Below, one piece after another: positions 1-13,900 of a stretch of DNA of 64,000 nucleotides (its first letter is position 1; every line of letters starts with the position of its first letter). Source of the stretch: Bradysia coprophila (lineage: Eukaryota > Arthropoda > Insecta > Diptera > Sciaridae); assembly GCF_014529535.1 (NCBI RefSeq), contig NW_023503423.1, positions 6,930,473-6,994,472 on the forward strand. The letters are read 5' to 3'. The position numbers and the translations under genes are program-made. Below the pieces are notes generated by a model that was not told the DNA's origin, did not search any database, and saw nothing but the letters and a program-made list of their open reading frames with translations.

Positions 1-57
1 AACGGGAATATGCGTTGTGTAGCTTACATTAACATAAGGCATTTGTAGCATATATGT

Positions 58-202
58 TCCGTAGCTCAGGTGGATTATTCTGGACTGGAGATCAAGAGGT
101 CCCGGGCTCGCGCCCCAACAAGGCAAGTTTTTATTTCAAATAATTATTAATAAAAAATCAATTTCGTTTCATTTCAGCTAAAATTCAGTTCAAAATTAAC
201 TC
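58..202 (+). repeat. tRNA-derived SINE-like unit, forward copy
   Basis: The stretch 62-115 has a box A-like motif (TAGCTCAGGTGG) followed about 40 bases later by a box B-like motif (GGTCCCGGGCTCGCGCC), the internal RNA polymerase III promoter layout of a tRNA gene. No 7-bp acceptor stem can be closed, so it is not a functional tRNA. Downstream sequence 137-202 is the inverted match of 292-358, which also sits next to a tRNA-like head. Two tail-to-tail copies of one tRNA-derived SINE are the simplest reading. Confidence 0.45.
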
Positions 203-291
203 GTCGGATGTAATACAACAGAATATCAAAATACTCCCCAGTACTGTGAAATATAACTCCGAAAGGCCAGAAATATTTTCTTTTTAAATTA

Positions 292-445
292 TTGAGTTAA
301 TTTTGAACTGACTTTTATCAGAAATGAAACCAAAATTATTTTTAATAATATTATTTAAAAAAAAAAAAACAGGATCCGACATGATTCGAACCCGTGCCTA
401 TCGATCACAACATTTTGATTGTAGGCAATCACACAGCTATTGTAG
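292..445 (-). repeat. tRNA-derived SINE-like unit, inverted copy
   Basis: Read on the minus strand, 371-440 contains a good box B (GGGTTCGAATC) preceded by a box A-like TAGCTGTGTGATTGCC. The following body (292-358) is a diverged inverted copy of 137-202. An A/T-homopolymer run (357-369) lies between head and body. Together with the forward unit this makes an inverted SINE pair about 390 bp long. Confidence 0.45.
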
Positions 446-1922
446 GTAATCACAACTACAGCTCTGATAGCAAGTAGAAAAATACAGCTGTGACAGCTAC
501 GGGCCGAAATATTTTCTGTGACAGCTGTATTTTCTCAAAAACTACAGCTGGAGACAGACCGCAGCTGTAGCAGGTAACTACTTTTTCCTCAGTGCAATCA
601 GCCAATAGAGACAACAATGAAATATCAAAATTCTTGAACAAATCGATGCTTTGCTGAAAAGCATACATTTGGGCGTTTTTTTAAATACTGGATTTTAGTT
701 TACTTTTGGTGATATCTTTCCACCAGACTTCATCTTCAAAAATGTACCGCAAAGCGACCACGAATGTGTTAGCTTTCAAAAGAAAACCGATTTGTTTGTT
801 GTAGTTTGACCAGCCCTGAGAAAACTGAACAGTTTATGAAAATTTCGTTAAACTGCTCACGTTTCTCAGAGCCGGTCAAACGACTGCAACCAAAACTAAT
901 TTTTATTTAAAGCTAGAGCTAAAGCTAAAGCTAGAGAGACACAGATGTAGGCTACAATTTTAGCTAAGTATTGGTGCCTCTTACCGAGGCAAGCCTATAT
1001 TCACTTGAAAAAGTAATCTTCCAGCAATAAATGTTTCTCATACAATGGCTCTGCGGTGCAGAAGGGATGTTCAAGGGTAAAACTAAAATCGTCAAACCGT
1101 ACTGTTTATGCCTCGTCACATTTAGAAAACGTGGAAATACACCGTAACTATATTTCAATGAGTCTACGATTTCTTAGGAGACCACATTCGTATTGTTCAG
1201 TCAATCATATTGAAAGAACCAAATGAAGTATTAATCGGTCGATATTTAAAAAAAACGGAAAATTTCCAATCAAAAACTTCAATACTCACAATACCTGACC
1301 ACCTGTATATCTAAATACATACAGCCAGATTAACCATCGTATGTGATCGATTATAAAGTGGGGAATCGCTAATTATATTATTTCTTCAACACCAATGTAT
1401 TATACGCATACGGTCATTAATTGCTGATCATTGTCAAATTAGATAAAAAAACATGTTCAAACAATATTGACTTCGGACGTTATTAGATTCGGGTTTTCAT
1501 CATAGTTAATCATTGAATGTTAACTTGACCAGACACTGAAGACATAATAATATTACAAAGAAGAAAAAAAAATTGCACACGTATTGCACTGGGGAGTGCA
1601 TTGATTCCGATATAACTTTAATTCGTCAGATTGTTTTTCTCGGTTTTTCTTTTCGTATTTATATATTTTGTGTTGTGCACAGTAGAGAACCAAGTGCATC
1701 GCTGGCGTTCGGTTTAGGTTTTTTTTTGTCGATATTTAAACGCAGAAAAACTGAATTTGCTTGCATTTAAAAGTGAAATTCTTATGAGATCAATCGAGAG
1801 TGATTTTTTTGTGGTTTCTTCTTTGGGAAATATTTTAAATTTTTTTTTTTTTATTGAAGACGTTGTGTTTGTAAATTTAATTACTTTTGTTTTGGATTAA
1901 TTTGAACTAGAAAATAATAATT
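446..1922. other. Gene-free upstream region with short repeats
   Basis: No gene is supported here. Positions 443-575 repeat the palindromic core ACAGCTG several times. Positions 768-914 form an inverted repeat, listed separately. The rest, up to the first JHBP exon at 1923, is AT-rich sequence that should hold the promoter and 5' UTR of that gene, but no convincing TATA/initiator pair was found. Confidence 0.5.
768..914. repeat. Inverted repeat with a dispersed half-copy at 35800-35880
   Basis: The left arm (768-837) contains TTTGACCAGCCCTGAGAAAA and the right arm (849-914) its imperfect reverse complement, so the unit can fold back on itself. The right arm recurs at about 35800-35880 (CAGAGCTGGTCAAACGACT followed by AACCAAAACTAATTTTTA). 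This is probably an old non-autonomous element. No TSD was resolved. Confidence 0.5.
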
Positions 1923-4900
1923 ATGACGAAATATATGCTGATTGTGCTAATGAGTTGTTATATATCATCAACCGTATCGGCACAAGGGAAAAGTCGTAAG
2001 CATTGCATTTGTTAATTCTTTTTTTTTCTCATGATTTCTGTTAAAAATACGAAGGTTGAAGAGAGATTTAAGTTCGTTCAAGTTGTAGACAGTTCGGTCA
2101 GAAAATATTTATTTTTGCATACTTAACATTTAAATCAATGTGGCGTGAATGTTAACTGGCGTGAATGTTAACACCAATATTTTTAATGATATTTTGAGTG
2201 ATCCTTTACATTGTTAATCAAGATCATCATGATTTAGCAATTGTTTGCTTTTTTTATCGCTTTTCACCTTTACATTTTGAGACAGAAATTGTTTGTTCGT
2301 ATTTTTTTAGTAGACACAACTTGGTGCGCTGCTTTTTTTTTCTTTTCGTAAAACTGATTACGGCTATTGATTCAAACCTGTATCGTTTGCTTTTACAAAG
2401 TGAAACTATTTTTCTGTTAGCTTCCTTATGAAATCAATGTGCACTGAACGTGATGTATTTTTCTTTTCGTAATATCGAGACGCAATACATGAAACTGTAA
2501 TGTATTCGATATGGTAACCTATAGTCTGCAACCGAAAAAACTAGTTCTTTTTTTATCGGATTCCGAATCTTTCTAATTTAACTAACTTTTAGAATGTAGA
2601 TACAAGTTGAGCGTATACGGTTGAGAGTACTAATTAGATGCTTAGGGCTTTATTCGCCAAGACTTTTCGTTTAACTTTGGTCACTATACACACTACTAAT
2701 GCTCTTTACACACAAATAACTCTCACATAAGTACGTTGTGCTAGTCAGTACTTATTTCGAACATTTTAAGTGAGTGATGAAAACCAAATTCACCCAAGCT
2801 CGGATGACCTATTACTGTTACCAAGTGTATTTCGATTTCAGTGCCTAACTAAATATTCATGGGAAGAAATAAAAGCGATAAATCTAAAATAAGAATTGAT
2901 CACTTGAAAATTAAAATGATTGCAGGAAAATAAGAATGTGATAACAACCAGTTTTTCAAATATAACACTACGAAATAAGATTCTATCAACCTAAAATAAG
3001 AAGTGATCACAAGTAGTACCTACCACCCGCTAAATCAAATGTGATCACTAAAAATAAAGAATTTGATCACTAAAAGTCCGAACGAATACACATAAAAAGC
3101 GTTTTAACACGCCGAGCGATCCGGCCCATTGCCCCGGAGCGAAGCGGAGGGCCGCAATGCGAGCCGGGCGCCGGAACGGTGTTGGTAACTTAGGAGTTAA
3201 TTTTTTCTCTCTCGCATCGTCTAATAATTAGTCTGTGTAATTCATTGCACATAAAAAGCGTTTTAACACGCCGAGCGATCCGGCCCATTGCCCCGTAGCG
3301 AAGCGGAGGGCCACAATGCGAGCCGGGCGCCGGAACGGTGTTGGTAACTTAGGTGTAAATTTTTTTTTCTCTTGCATCGTCTAATAATCAAACAGAATAA
3401 TAGATAGCATATCCTTATTTCTTGCAATCAAATTTTTTATTTTGCACGATCATTTCTTTATTTTTTGTAATCAAATTCGTATAATTGTAGATCATTTCTT
3501 ATTTCGAGACGATCATATGTTAGTGGTAAAATTGCATATATTTAGTGATCAAATTCTTATTTTTTGGTGATCAAATTCTATTTTTATTGCTATCATAAAA
3601 AAATTGTGATCATTTCTCTTTTTCTAGTGATCATTTCCTATTTTCTTGTGATCATTTCTTATTAAATAGCTATCACTTTAATTACATGCCAATATTCATT
3701 GAGGAAAATTTCTCTTTATTCCGTCTGTTATGGCATGGTAATGTTCCAATGGTCATTGGTACTAAAGACAAGCCGTTTTATGATTCCAATTCCCGATGTG
3801 TGTCGGCCGCCTTGGTTCTCAAATGAGTGGGGATGGAAAAATTTAGTTAGAACCAACTAGAATCAACAAACGATTTACTTAAAAATTTCTTGCCGCCATG
3901 ATCAGTTGAATATGTTCGATGAAGAATGTAAGAGCAGTGAAATTGTTAGGTTTCTACCAAGTTTTCTAATCTGTTTTCACTTCGTCTGTTTCAACACGCT
4001 TAGTTTTACAATCTGCGCCAAGTATACGCAAGTACTGTAAAAGTATGTGATCCTTTTGTCCTTTCCAAGAGAACAAATCTAGTACTTCCCATTTACGCGC
4101 TATTCTCTGCCTTGTGTCATTTAGTGAATAAAGAGATTTTAAAGATGTGGAATCTTAGAAGCAGCGAAACGTAGCTAAATCCATGAAAACTGATGCCATC
4201 CGAAAGTGAATGAAGTGAAAGATCTTGTATTAAACGTCATAGGCGATACCTTCAACAAATTTGAGTTTGTTTATACAAGGACTCCTTACACAACTGCTGT
4301 ATTCCATGATTAATTCCAAATCTTATCTATCACCATCAAATACCTTGAACAAAAGGAGTAACAAATATCGTTGTATAGCGTACCGATTGTAAGAAGTTGA
4401 GATCCAATTAGCGAATCCTAAGAAAAATGAAATTTCCTTGATTTAACCTAGTTTTGAATAATCGATCGTTACGATCATTGCGACTGAGTAAAGTTAACCT
4501 GGTTTATTTTTCTCTGCCGTGGTATCATTCAATAGAAGTTTTATTATATTTCAGAAGAAAAATCATCATCAGCCTATTGGGAATGATAATAAATCAATAA
4601 AATTTTGGTTTTCTTATAATTCGCTGATTGGACCTGTGTCATTTCTGCAAGAAGATATTCAAATAGTGTTCGTGTCTGCATAATTCTTGTAAAAGTGCGG
4701 TAATCAAGTTTTATTTAAGTTTGGTTCTGTACTGTACATCTTTAAGCAGAAAACCTTGCTAAAAACTCTCTTCTTTAATACATTTGTCGTAGCGATTGGA
4801 AGTCATTACGTAAAAGAACACAATAAAATCTACGCTTTTTGTATGTCGAAAACGTTCATCTAAAATAAATAACTCTGTTGACTCCATTAATAACTATAAA

Positions 4901-7900
4901 AACCATATTTACGTAATAGAATGTTCACAGGAAGTCAATTAATATAAATAATGTTCACAAAGCGATCGATAGAGTCACCAGGCAGCATACGTAAGGCCAC
5001 CAACAGTTATTACATAAAAAGTGCAAAATTTGAATGCAACGATGCATTTCATGCTTGAGTTGAACGGAGACCGTGAGTTTTCTGTACACATCTACGATAG
5101 TCCGATGAACATCCATTACAACATTTAATGTCTTTTCATCCCACTTGAAATGGTTATTTCAATGATACTTATCGAAAATGAAATTTATTTCGTTTTGAAT
5201 TCGACTGTGATTATTGTGTTGATCCGTTTGACGAAAATAGTTCTTTGTTCACACAAAAGTTCTTTCGAAATTTAGAATTTTTCTATAAATTTCGTCCCTG
5301 AAACAATGCAGCCTGGTGGAACGAAAAGGTCAGGAGATCAGTTTGTTTTAATGACTTCCGATAAGAAATGCTTTGATGAGACAATGAATTTCAAATTAGG
5401 ATTGATATACAGTTTAACTGAAGGTTTCTATTGAGATCAATGCTCCAATAACATTCCCATACCTTTTGTATACTAGCTATTAAGATCGATAAGCAATATT
5501 TCTCATTTATAAAAAATGATAAATAAGTGAACAAGTTGCACAGAATTGCACAACAGTTCAATGTTACTCACTCTAACAATTTTAATGACCACAAGTCTAT
5601 GTCAGTTATTATGGAAAATCAGTAATCTACCGGTGTGCAGTACACGATTTCCACATATTATATCCGTTTGATCTGAACAGTAGTTCAAGGATCTCAAGGT
5701 TCTTAGCCGTTTAATGCTATCGAAAACAACTTTTCCAAAATTGTTGTTGTGCACAGATTTGTGCGGTGTATACCTACGACAATAATCGTTAGTGTGGACT
5801 AGGTCTTGAAAAAAAAATCTTAACAGAAACTGGTTCTGTGCTACAATCCAAATGAAATGCACATTTAAATGACATTTTGTTTAGTGCAATGTCTCGGATG
5901 ATATGTAACATTCATATTTGAATATTTTGTGGCCAGCATAGATATATACATACATGTATGTATCTTGAACTCTTAATTCATAATCGTGTATCGACGTTAC
6001 AAAGATAAATGATATTTACTCTTACAGGTCATTGCAACTGAATTAAAAGACATAATTGAGTTGCAATGATTTATATAATATCGATCATGACGTATTTAAA
6101 AATTGTTTTTACTACAGTGAACATTGCTCAATCACAATGTAGGTTATGTTTAAGTGTGTTTAATACACACATTGAATTCAACAAGTTCTTTACGGTGTTA
6201 ATTTGGGTGCTTTGACGCTTGTGAAATGCTCGAAAAGGAAAAGGAAGTTCTTTAATCTTTTTTCTATTCACAATGAAAACGGGTTGTAAATTTCAATCGA
6301 TCATAAATAAAACACCTGGTCAAGCCGGGTGGACGTCGGGATCGTGGATAATATAGAAGACGCGTTCGCGCGTTGAATGGCTAACGAAATGCGCTGAACC
6401 AAATAATCGTGGGACCGACTGTTTCCACTAACCTCGTTGAGCTTGGAACGGATTTAATTGATTAAATTTTTAATGTCCGACGACAATTGGCCGAGAGTCT
6501 CAACGGCGAATATATTGAAAATATAATCGTCCCGCAAAAGTCCCGGGGTTCAAGCGTTGAATTTACTTGTATAGCCGATAGAGCTTGACATAGAATTGCG
6601 TTAAGTTCGGTATGTCGTGGATGTCTGCCGGCGCTTCTCTGACAGCTGAGCCCATGAAGACCGTATTCATTTACGAAAGTACCACAAGAGCAAATGTGAG
6701 GGCGGCAGATATTGGCTCCGACTCGAAGAGCCAAGCACACTCTGACGTGATGATCATCCAAGAAAGTGCCGATGTGTGTGAAGAGCCAAAAAACGTGCGA
6801 TGTCATTCGGATGTGTATAGTTAAGCTCGTAGTCAATTAATCGACCAACGTAGATTTTATCCAAAGCACTTTGATGGTGACGATTCGTTGGAATGGCGGA
6901 GTTAACTCTAAGCCGGGCTTCCGAAGCTTCACGCATGTAGCAAATGATCGATTCGTCTGAAGAATATTTGAGAGACGAGGTTGATCGTACTATAAGAAAG
7001 GCGGGCATTGAGATGTCGTTCAGCTTTCTTATACCGAACGCACCGAAGTCGGCATAGTGGTCTCTATCCAAGTGTTGTTGTTTAACGTGATGTTTAAAGT
7101 TCTTTATTTGAAAAGAAAACAAAAAGTACAGATAGTTGGACATTCGACCCTGACTGTTTCGTTCTTTTGACGTTTTTCATGAATATGCAGTTCAAAAACA
7201 CTATTTATGTGGTGCTGGTACAATGCTCTATAAACACTATACCATTTTACACAAGAACAAGTCTAGCGAAGCATAGTCGAAATAAAATTTCAACTCGTGA
7301 TTGAACCTGCTAACTTGTCGCCAGTCTGTGGTGACGCAAGACATTTGACCACTGTTTCGATCTTACAGAACATTTTTCTATGTTACTACGATCGGTATTT
7401 ATCGTTTGTTGAGGCATATTCGCATCTAAAGAGGACAGTGTTTTCTAATGTAAGAGTTGTTGTCATTGATTCCATAAGAATTTCGTTGAATACATGAAAA
7501 TCTAGATTTTTGTTCGGAGTGAAATACGAAAATAAAAGATTTTTATTTGTTAAGGAAATTCTGTATGGATGCAAAGCACTTAGTGCTATGGTGGATGGAA
7601 TCATTTACAAACCACAACACCTCTTAAAACAGAAAACATGTCAAATTTCACTTTTCTCTCCCTGTAGGTACATTTTTGCAGATTTTCTTTTGTACCTTAT
7701 TTCGACAATGTGTATCAAATAGATGCGCATCCAAAACATTTTGTTAGTACGAAGAATTTCGCTACACTTTCATTCCACCACCACCACATATTTTTCAAAT
7801 ATAAATTAGGTTTGAACAGCTTTGATTTTAATGCAATAAAATGTGAACATCCGCAATTTTTAATTTAAAATTTCATTCTTCCACATCCACACTTTACGCT

Positions 7901-10900
7901 TCCAATGGTATCTAAAAAACCTCGTCCTCCAGTCACATATACACATATTTGAATATTATCCGTCTCTTCGGGTACTCTAAAATATAAAAGGGCTTTTTGA
8001 AAACATACAGTTCATCTCAAAATGCTTTGTGTTCTTTATGTGAACATATATTCATTATCAACCATTAAACATTTGGTATGAAAAAAAAACCTCGGTTGCA
8101 AGTTGTGAAACGGAAAAAGCTTTTTGTAAAATCCCTTTTATCTTTGTAAAAGTTCCAATTACTTTTTCGTGAATGACTTTTTAACTCATAAGAGGGATTC
8201 TTTTGAACAACAGCCTGCCGAAATCGGACACATTTTCCAGTGGATTTTTGCCTAGACAGCTTGGTCCCAAGAAGCCAATTTCATAAAAATCCTCAATGTT
8301 TATGCCAGCCAGCGATATGCACTTTTCCTATAAGAATTCTGTTTGAAATTCTCTTAGGGACATACATTTGCTTACATCTCTCGTAGGCAGTGAAAACCGT
8401 ACGAGACAAAAATTAAGTTTTTGGGGTAATAATTGGAGCAGAAATATGTTGCCCGTCATTGTTTCAGATAAAACGATATCGAAAAGGTAAATCAGCAACT
8501 GCACAAAGAAAAATTTTGGTCAAATTTTGTCTGTGCCCGGAATTTTTCGAGTAGCGGAACTTGGTGTCAAAAGCATTTTCTATACGTTTCAGTTGCACAG
8601 AAGTCGTCAGAAATTTGGCGAAACCCTACGTTCAACTGCCCATACCTCATAGCTAGAGAAATTTCCATAAGTAAAGTGCATCTTTTCGGTTTTACATCAC
8701 ACAACCATCGAGGAATTTTTATGAAAATGGTTTCGGCTTCTAGGGACCAAAAGCTACCTAGGCCGAGACCTAGGCACGTAATACAAAAATCCTCTGGAAA
8801 ATACGTCCGATTTCGGCAGGCTGTTTTTCAAAAGAATCCCTCTCACTGGTATACGTTCAGCTATATGGACAAAGTAGTAAAAAGTCTATTGTCAATTTCG
8901 CTTTTCGCACGAACTAACTTTGATTTTACATACATGATTGCATAAGGTACTCCTCGTATACAGTAAAACACTAAAACACTTGTCGGAGGTCTGGTTTAAC
9001 GTTGTTTTTTTCGATTTAATTTGATTTCCAGAAATATGCCAGGAATGAAAAATAATTTCAGAAAAAATTTATTTCAGCTGAATACATCAAACAATGTCGC
9101 CAGAGTGATCCCAGGCTAATTGAATGTTTAAAAAATTCGTTGCATCACTTGAAACCATACTTGGCCCAAGGAATTCCAGAAATTGAGGTAAATGTCCTTG
9201 ATTATGTAATGTACAAAACTGTTAAATATTAATTGACCAGCAATTAAACGAAATGTCTAATAATTATACAATCTGATTGAAATCAAATTTTAAAATCATC
9301 TGCACCGACAATATATAGATACCTGTGTGATGGTTTACTGAACATTGTTTCAAGGCGAATCGATTTATTGCAATTTTGTGAATTTTTTTCGTTAATTTTT
9401 TTTTTGTGTAATAAATCTTAAGTTCCTTCCATTGAAGTGTTGTAATACGTTGCGAGCAAATATGCCTGTTTCTCTGTTCGTATACATGCTTTGTACTTCA
9501 TTTTTGTATGTCAAGACAATATTGCAAAAAAACAACAACGATTTAATAGCCGAAAAGTTCTTGATTTTATAACTTAAACAATTAAATGCGAGACGATGTG
9601 TTAAAAACGTGTACGGTGTACCACAACAATGAGAAAATTAAAATGATTTTCTCGTTTTTATTCTCTTGAATATGCTTGTTGACCATAAAAATTCTTAATT
9701 TAATAAATTTTGTGGAAAAATAAAAGTCAATTCCATGCATGGGAGGTTCATTCACATTTTCGATACACGTTAAAAATCGTAAAAAGATATTTTAGTGCTA
9801 GAATGTGCTGAATGATTCAATGACACATTATCAAAAAAACAAAACAAAACAAAAAGCCAAACAAACAAGCCCGAAATTGTTATTCAAATTTATGTAAACA
9901 ACATTTGAATTAGTCTTCCTTATGATCAAAATTTGCAATTCGAAGCGGAGAAAATCCTCAACCGTTGGGTTAGTGAACTCATTTACATGGTGCGCTACCT
10001 ATGTTGCGGTTTTATTAACTTTTATTTCAATGTTGCAAATGACGACAGTTAATGCCAAATTTATTGTTTTCCATTTTTCACTCGCAAAAAATCACGTCCT
10101 TCACCACATATTGTTAATCATTTTAGAGTTTCATTATCAACGTATTTTACAAAATAAAACTTGAAATGGATTGAACTTGACTCGTTTTTTTCATTTTAGA
10201 TTGAGCAATTTGCATATTATACGTTGTAGCGTGTAGCTGTGGTTAGTTTCTTCAGTATTTTCTTTTATCTTGAGATATTGTTATTCTTTGACACAGTATC
10301 CTTTGAATAATTCGCTAAATTATGACGCCATTTATTTATCTTGTTTACCACTCAAACCTGTTATATCATTTGTTTAAGTTTTTCCATTCGCTACTACAGC
10401 TGGTAGCCAGTTACGTTCGCAATAAAAATAGGCCACAAAGAAGAATTGTTCAAATAAAGTAAATGCAAAGTCAAAATAATCATCGGTTGAGTGCAGTTAA
10501 CACTGAGAAAAGTTGTTACGCCTGGCATGTATAAAATTGACGTGAGGACAATATATGTACGCCCGACACGTATGTATGCTAACTTAGGAAACGTCTTGTA
10601 TAAAATACGAGTGGCACCTTAGTACTCATTCGTGTCCGGCGTATGTTATAAAGAGAGATTACGATTTTCACCTATACATTGTCTTGTATATAAAGTTTAC
10701 CAGTGGACTTTCGAATAATTGCTCTTTTTTCATCGTATTTATATTCTCAGAAATTGCTAAATTTTAATCGAAGAACCAAGCTGTTCTTGGTGTACAGAAT
10801 CGAAATATCCCATGATATACTTACGTCACATTTATACGTGCTAGCCGTAATGACTTTCACATAATTTGGACTCCTTATTAAGGAATTAAGGAGGTTTTAG

Positions 10901-13900
10901 CACAAAGATAAGGAGAGATAAGGAAATTGTTAGTTAAATTAAGGAAAAATGAGGAGAAATTTTTCGATAAAAATCGAAATTATTCTAAGATACAGCAATT
11001 AACATCGGAAATCCGCCTCAACTTTAAAATAAAACGCATTTGTTTATTTTGCGGTATCGTTTTTGTAAAGTTGTATCGTAAAATTCACTTTTAACACGAT
11101 GAAAATTTGAATATTTTGGGCGCGTTTAAGGCTTGAGTAAGATACTTAGCAAAGCTTAGCTTTACCAATTACCACTATAAGTGCGCTTCAAAATTCAAAA
11201 TAAAACGCATCACTGTTTTTTTGACGTACCTATCGTTTTTGTAGGGTGGCAGTTTTCAATCAGTTTTCGATGCGACAAAATTTTTGAAATTTAAGACGTA
11301 CTTACGGCGTGAATTCTTACTTGACCCCACCCTCAAGTTTAAAACTTACTTTATTAGATTTTGATCTCGTTAACTGCAAAAGCTGTTGTTTGTTATCCCG
11401 TTCGAATTTCGAAAAAATAGTAAATTGGTAAAAGTATAAAAGTACAAATTTGAAAGAAGTAAGTGTAAATAAGGCTGAGACAATGTAAATGTTGATTTGC
11501 ATGTTAAATCAAATAGTTTCACTCGAGACTCTTGAGTCGAGAGGCGGCGTGGAACCACAAAAATATATGTTAAACCAGTCATGTTGGAACGATCATGAGC
11601 TACGACACCAACTTTTTATTAAAGTTCTTTGTGTTAAATAATAAAAATAGTTTTTTTTGCCGCGCGGCGAATTTTTTTTTCTTCTTAATTTTGATTTCCG
11701 TCGATGAAATTTGCGAAAAAAAAGGAAAATAGGGATTTTTTAATAAAATAAGGAGGAATAAGGAGGTTTTTAAAAAAAAATAAGGAAAAATAAGGAAATA
11801 AGGAGGTGTGAGAGGCCTGGCCAAAATATCACTAAAAATCAAGGTTCTGAAAGAACAGGTGAAGGCACTCACGAAGGCGGATGAGATATAAATTTTGACA
11901 ATTTAGACCAATTTCGTTAAATGCACCCTTTACAGGTTGATAAACTTTCAGAACCTTCCTAAGATGCACTCAATTAACTGGGAACATCGATGACTTTACT
12001 CACCAACCCGCACTGCCCGCGTGGTGTTTCATGGCTAAATACCCCTAAATACGGGAGACCTACATTCAGAAATGGATAGCAAAAGGCTACAAATATAGTC
12101 AATAACTTTGCAAACTTTGATAAATCAAAAATTGTGATTCCTTCAGGTGAACAAGCGGTACAAAGGATTTTAGAATGGAACCGTTGAATAGTGTACGCAA
12201 CAGCTACAGTTCTCAAAGAGTGGAACCATAAGAAGAGAATCTAAAATAATAAAGACTACATTGAAGATCTATCCCCAAAACTTATCTGATTACCGTAAAC
12301 GATGAGAGTTTATTAGAATTAGGATAAGTGGGTGGCACCCAGAGTGTATAAGAAAATGCTGTTTGGAAACAAAAGCTCAAATGTAATATTTTCTGTATAA
12401 TTCTGCGGTGGGTTTGTTTTAGCTCTGAACATATTTGAGGCTTTTTCAGAGTTTTTAAAGTCATTGATGGTCCCAGTCACTAAAATGTTTCCAGGTTTTG
12501 CTTTTTTGACACAAAATCTGAAAATCCCTTAGCGATAACCAATTTTGCGACAAAATATCATATACTGGGAATCACTTTGACTGGGAACATCGATGACTTT
12601 TAAAACTCTGATCAATCTAAACCTGTGCTTTCTAAAGGTGAACAAACTGTACACATTTCGTCATATCGCAGCAGGGGCGGATCCAGCTTTTGCTCTGACC
12701 CAGGCGGATTGAAGACCAAAAGTTTCTGACCCAGGCGGCTTTCGTTTTAATTTTTTTTTATGTAAAAATGTTCTTTCTGACCCCAGCGACCGCCTCGACC
12801 GCACATCGGTGGATCCGCGCCTGTATCGCAGAGAACGAAGTATTCAAGAAAAAAAAAATTGCGCCTCAGGAAGAGATAATAATTGTCAAAATAGGCCAAT
12901 GCTAACACGCGGTGTTAGCTTCACTATCGAACTATGGACATTCTAAGTCTATATTGACCAATGTGAAAGACACTCGTGATGAACAGCTACACTACGAAAT
13001 AGTTTACAGGTGACTCTTCCAATTACCAATGAGAAAAATAAATAGGTTTTTTGTCACCTTGAACTATCTCCTGGTATACAATGAAAAGAACTTAAATCTT
13101 CAAAATAAATCTTGTAAACAAAATTAACCAGAAAAACATGAAAATAAATCAATGTTATTGTTCCGAGAATATATTTACAAATCGTTTGTGAAAAGTACAA
13201 ATCTATACGATGTATGATGTACCACATATACGCATATATATATATATATATGTACATTTTATAATGATAGCCTCTACACTATAGAGTCTGTGATATAAGT
13301 CTGTAATTCCCCAATCATTTAATATGCTGGCACAGAGTATAGTCAACGCAAATTTACACTAAACTTTTATGATTTTAAACGAGCAGGTGCTATATTGGTA
13401 TGTTTTGTGTATAAGCCACACGGCGAGACATGTTCTTTTATGCAGATATTCTTAATGGGCACTGCATGCGACATTTACTGTTTATGGAGTTTCATTCAAT
13501 TTCTGACACTCAATGAACTATTTTCTATGAAAAGTTATTTAAGGTTTCTCATTGAAGACAAGCGTAAAATAAACACAAAGCTGGTTTTATATACGAATCG
13601 AAACAAATTTGGCGGTTTTTTTATGTTAACATTAAATTTCGTAGAAAAATATTCATCTTTTGGTGTTGAATTGTGGGAAATTCTCATCATGCGACTCGAT
13701 TCAAGAACAAGTTAAGTTGTAAATCTTAAATCATGTACTTGCACGCACTCAATACGTGATTGTTTTATGCATTATGGGACGATTCATTTATAAATATTCA
13801 AAATAAAACCTCACACCTCTCGTATGTTTGTTCATGCTTTTAGCACAATATTTCTCAAAAATGTGTCAAAGACAATTTTTTTGAAGGGAATTTCGTGAAT

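Noticed and set aside
58-130. Functional tRNA gene
   Set aside because: Box A and box B-like motifs are present but the acceptor stem does not pair; treated as SINE-like.
6612-6824. 70-codon open frame on the plus strand
   Set aside because: It is the antisense shadow of the decayed retrotransposon fragment that reads on the minus strand.
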